From: an uncultured Collinsella sp. | GTDB lineage: Bacteria > Actinomycetota > Coriobacteriia > Coriobacteriales > Coriobacteriaceae | DNA: 58,677 bases | Direction: 5' to 3' | Assembly (NCBI GenBank): GCA_900545615.1 | Contig: UQZM01000006.1 | Location: forward strand, 1-58,677 | Shown: positions 57,220-58,677 of the stretch, piece by piece | How the letters are laid out: each line of letters begins with the position of its first letter | Position numbering within the stretch: position 1 is the first letter of the stretch | The notes under the pieces: generated by a model | What the model saw: the letters and a program-made list of their open reading frames with translations, nothing else | Told to the model about the DNA's origin: nothing | Databases searched by the model: none | Made by a program: the position numbers and the translations under genes

Positions 57220-58265
57220 TGAGCATGCCGGCAATAATCGGAGCGCCCCACAGCGTTGCGCTCGACATTACAAACAAATGCAACCTTCGTTGTCTACACT
57301 GCTTCAATAACAGTGGAGAAAACGATGTCGTCGCGAACGAATTATCCGACAACGAAGTCCTCGAACTCGTCGACTCGATTTGTCAAATGCACCCCTTTAG
57401 CTTCTGCTTCTGCGGAGGCGAGACCCTCCTGCGAAAGGATCTTGTCATCGAGTCCTTGCGGCGGCTCAGCGCATCTGGCGTCAAATGCAACCTCGTGTCA
57501 AACGGTCTGCTCGCAAACTCAAATACTTTGCATGAGCTCGAACGCGCCGGTTTAAACGGCATACAGTTTAGCCTCGATGGCCTACGCGATTCTCACGAAC
57601 ATATGCGAGGACTCTCGGGATTATACGACCGGGTGCTCGACGCCATCGATATCACGCTGAACGAAACCTCACTGCACCTTTCAATTGCCTTTTGTCCGAC
57701 ATCGTTCAATGTCGACGATTTCAAACCAGTTTGCACGATGCTTCGAGACAAGCTGAAATCGTCGGGTAGAACTGACCGAATTGACCTTAGAGTTCAGCCG
57801 CTCATGCTCCTCGGTAGAGCCCGAAGAAACCGCACGATTCGCCCTTCGAATAATCAATACCGTCGGCTAGTCAACACGATCAATGACCTTCGATACGATC
57901 CGGACTATCGAGGCTATTTCATGCTTGAGTGGGGCGACCCCATCGACCACTTGGTCAGATTCCCTCAACTGCAAATGCAATTTGACCAAGTGGCCATCCA
58001 CGCCAATGGCGATATCGTCGCATCCCCCTATATACCTCTCATCATCGGAAACGTTCGCAAACACAGCCTTCAGGAATACTACGATGCCGGAATGGCAACC
58101 GTTTGGGATAAGCCCGTTGTTACCGCGTTGGCCAATCGTATGCACTCGATTGACGAGATGGAAGAGATCTCATCGTTGATTGCAGACATCAATATGGACG
58201 GCGACCTCTATATCGACCTGATCGACGATGATCTAGGCGACCTGAGCGTCCTGTCACAATTCTAA
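57219..58265 (+). CDS. Radical SAM peptide-modifying enzyme
   Basis: The 348-residue enzyme has the cluster motif CNLRCLHC (Cys 21, 25, 28) and the GGE motif in FCFCGGETLLRKD (about 63-75). The C-terminal part follows the SPASM layout (HANGDIVASPYIPLIIGNVRKHSL), but the usual cysteine after the GD-x-V strand is absent, so no auxiliary cluster of the normal kind is expected. The C-terminus is acidic. Start ATG overlaps the preceding stop (TAATG). With a PqqD-like partner and a short downstream peptide gene, it is a likely RiPP maturase; its chemistry is not visible. Confidence 0.85.
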   Translation: MSMPAIIGAPHSVALDITNKCNLRCLHCFNNSGENDVVANELSDNEVLELVDSICQMHPFSFCFCGGETLLRKDLVIESLRRLSASGVKCNLVSNGLLANSNTLHELERAGLNGIQFSLDGLRDSHEHMRGLSGLYDRVLDAIDITLNETSLHLSIAFCPTSFNVDDFKPVCTMLRDKLKSSGRTDRIDLRVQPLMLLGRARRNRTIRPSNNQYRRLVNTINDLRYDPDYRGYFMLEWGDPIDHLVRFPQLQMQFDQVAIHANGDIVASPYIPLIIGNVRKHSLQEYYDAGMATVWDKPVVTALANRMHSIDEMEEISSLIADINMDGDLYIDLIDDDLGDLSVLSQF

Positions 58266-58277
58266 GGAGATGTTCCC

Positions 58278-58460
58278 ATGTATGAGACCCCAGAAGTAGA
58301 GAAGATGGATTCCAAAACCGGCCCCGTTCCCGTTGTGGTCAACTTTGCAGCCGTCGTGGATAACGTAGTCGCAGCCGTCTATGATGCCGTCGTTGCGGCC
58401 TACGCATTCTGGTACTCGGCAGACAACGACGGCACCGGGACGAGTGCAGCACAGAACTAG
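58278..58460 (+). CDS. Putative RiPP precursor peptide, Val/Ala-rich and Cys-free
   Basis: This 60-residue peptide starts 12 bp after the radical SAM gene with a good AAGGAG site. A charged N-terminal part (METPEVEKMDSKTG-like, residues 1-16) resembles a leader. It is followed by a hydrophobic stretch (17-46) rich in Val and Ala with spaced Tyr, Phe, Trp, Asn and Asp: PVVVNFAAVVDNVV, then AAVYDAVVAAYAFWY. A polar tail (SADNDGTGTSAAQN) ends it. There is no Cys anywhere and no Ser or Thr within 17-46, so thioether and lanthionine chemistry are unlikely. I do not recognise the family. Confidence 0.75.
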   Translation: MYETPEVEKMDSKTGPVPVVVNFAAVVDNVVAAVYDAVVAAYAFWYSADNDGTGTSAAQN

Positions 58461-58596
58461 TCGCCGGCTCATCGAGCAATCGCCTCGCCTATCACTGCAT
58501 GCGATTGACTGCGCAGCCCCAGCCAACGCCCAAAGCGCCTTGAAGAGCTGCTTGTAACATTCGTTCATTCAACAGCGAGATCTCTTCACCATTCTC

Positions 58597-58634
58597 GGCC
58601 GGCCCGACAGATCGACACATCAGTCGGGCCGGCC
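58597..58634 (+). terminator. Terminator-like hairpin after the precursor gene
   Basis: A 12-bp perfect GC-rich stem (58597-58608 with 58623-58634) with a 14-nt loop lies 137 bp past the precursor stop. The T run behind it is poor. The 136 bp between the gene and the hairpin show no further gene. The window ends in a poly-C run soon after. Confidence 0.5.
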
Positions 58635-58677
58635 AGACTTATACAACGCGGCGACTCCGCTCACGCCACCCCCCCCC

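Noticed and set aside
58254..58568. 104-codon minus-strand frame over the precursor gene
   Set aside because: It lies opposite the precursor gene, lacks a ribosome site and has no recognisable features.

Overview
The window looks like a chromosome segment of a high-GC, anaerobic actinobacterium of the class Coriobacteriia, most likely Collinsella or a close relative. This rests on the actinobacterial integration host factor gene beside gmk and rpoZ, the complete pyrR-B-C-K-D-F operon, fermentation genes (adhE, ppdK), oxygen-sensitive enzymes (HemW, IspG, PyrD1B/PyrK) and strong GC bias at third codon positions. The genus is an inference; no rRNA or tRNA gene was seen. Almost everything up to about 52.7 kb is housekeeping, mostly on the minus strand.

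Layout. 0-10 kb: RNA decay, S15 and the recO-era-dgkA-ybeY-phoH-mtaB block, then two dnaJ-type genes, the second with a membrane C-terminus. 10-21.6 kb: hemW, dusB, lepA, rpsT, holA, comEC/comEA, thiI, rpoZ, gmk, mihF. 21.8-27.3 kb: the pyrimidine operon in tightly overlapping order, preceded by an RNA element that can fold as a terminator or as a competing stem. 27.4-32.6 kb is the plus-strand island: rpmB, a REP-associated tyrosine transposase element inserted in the opposite orientation, adhE with two upstream operator-like repeats, and a phosphotransferase gene. 32.7-43 kb: proS, the isoprenoid/envelope series ispG-rseP-dxr-cdsA-uppS, then frr, pyrH, tsf, rpsB. 43-49.7 kb: a xer-type recombinase, trmFO, dprA, comM, yraN, rnhB, rplS. 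49.9-52.7 kb: ppdK.

Beyond ppdK the base composition falls, codon use changes and the content becomes accessory. A roughly 5-kb RiPP-like cluster fills the rest of the window to its right edge, which ends in a poly-C run that may be a contig end. Its plus-strand arm encodes a PqqD-like protein with an acetyltransferase-like second half, a radical SAM enzyme with no cysteine at the expected SPASM position, and a 60-residue Cys-free, Val/Ala-rich peptide that is the likely precursor. Its minus-strand arm, read from the same AT-rich palindromic promoter region, encodes a small membrane protein, an intact ABC half-exporter and the broken remains of a second ABC ATPase. I do not recognise this precursor family and consider the cluster the most likely undescribed system here.

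Regulatory signals include about fifteen hairpin terminators, several promoters with extended -10 boxes, and a shared palindromic motif upstream of both adhE and ppdK that may couple two fermentation genes to one LacI-family regulator. All functional calls come from reading the sequence; no database search was run.
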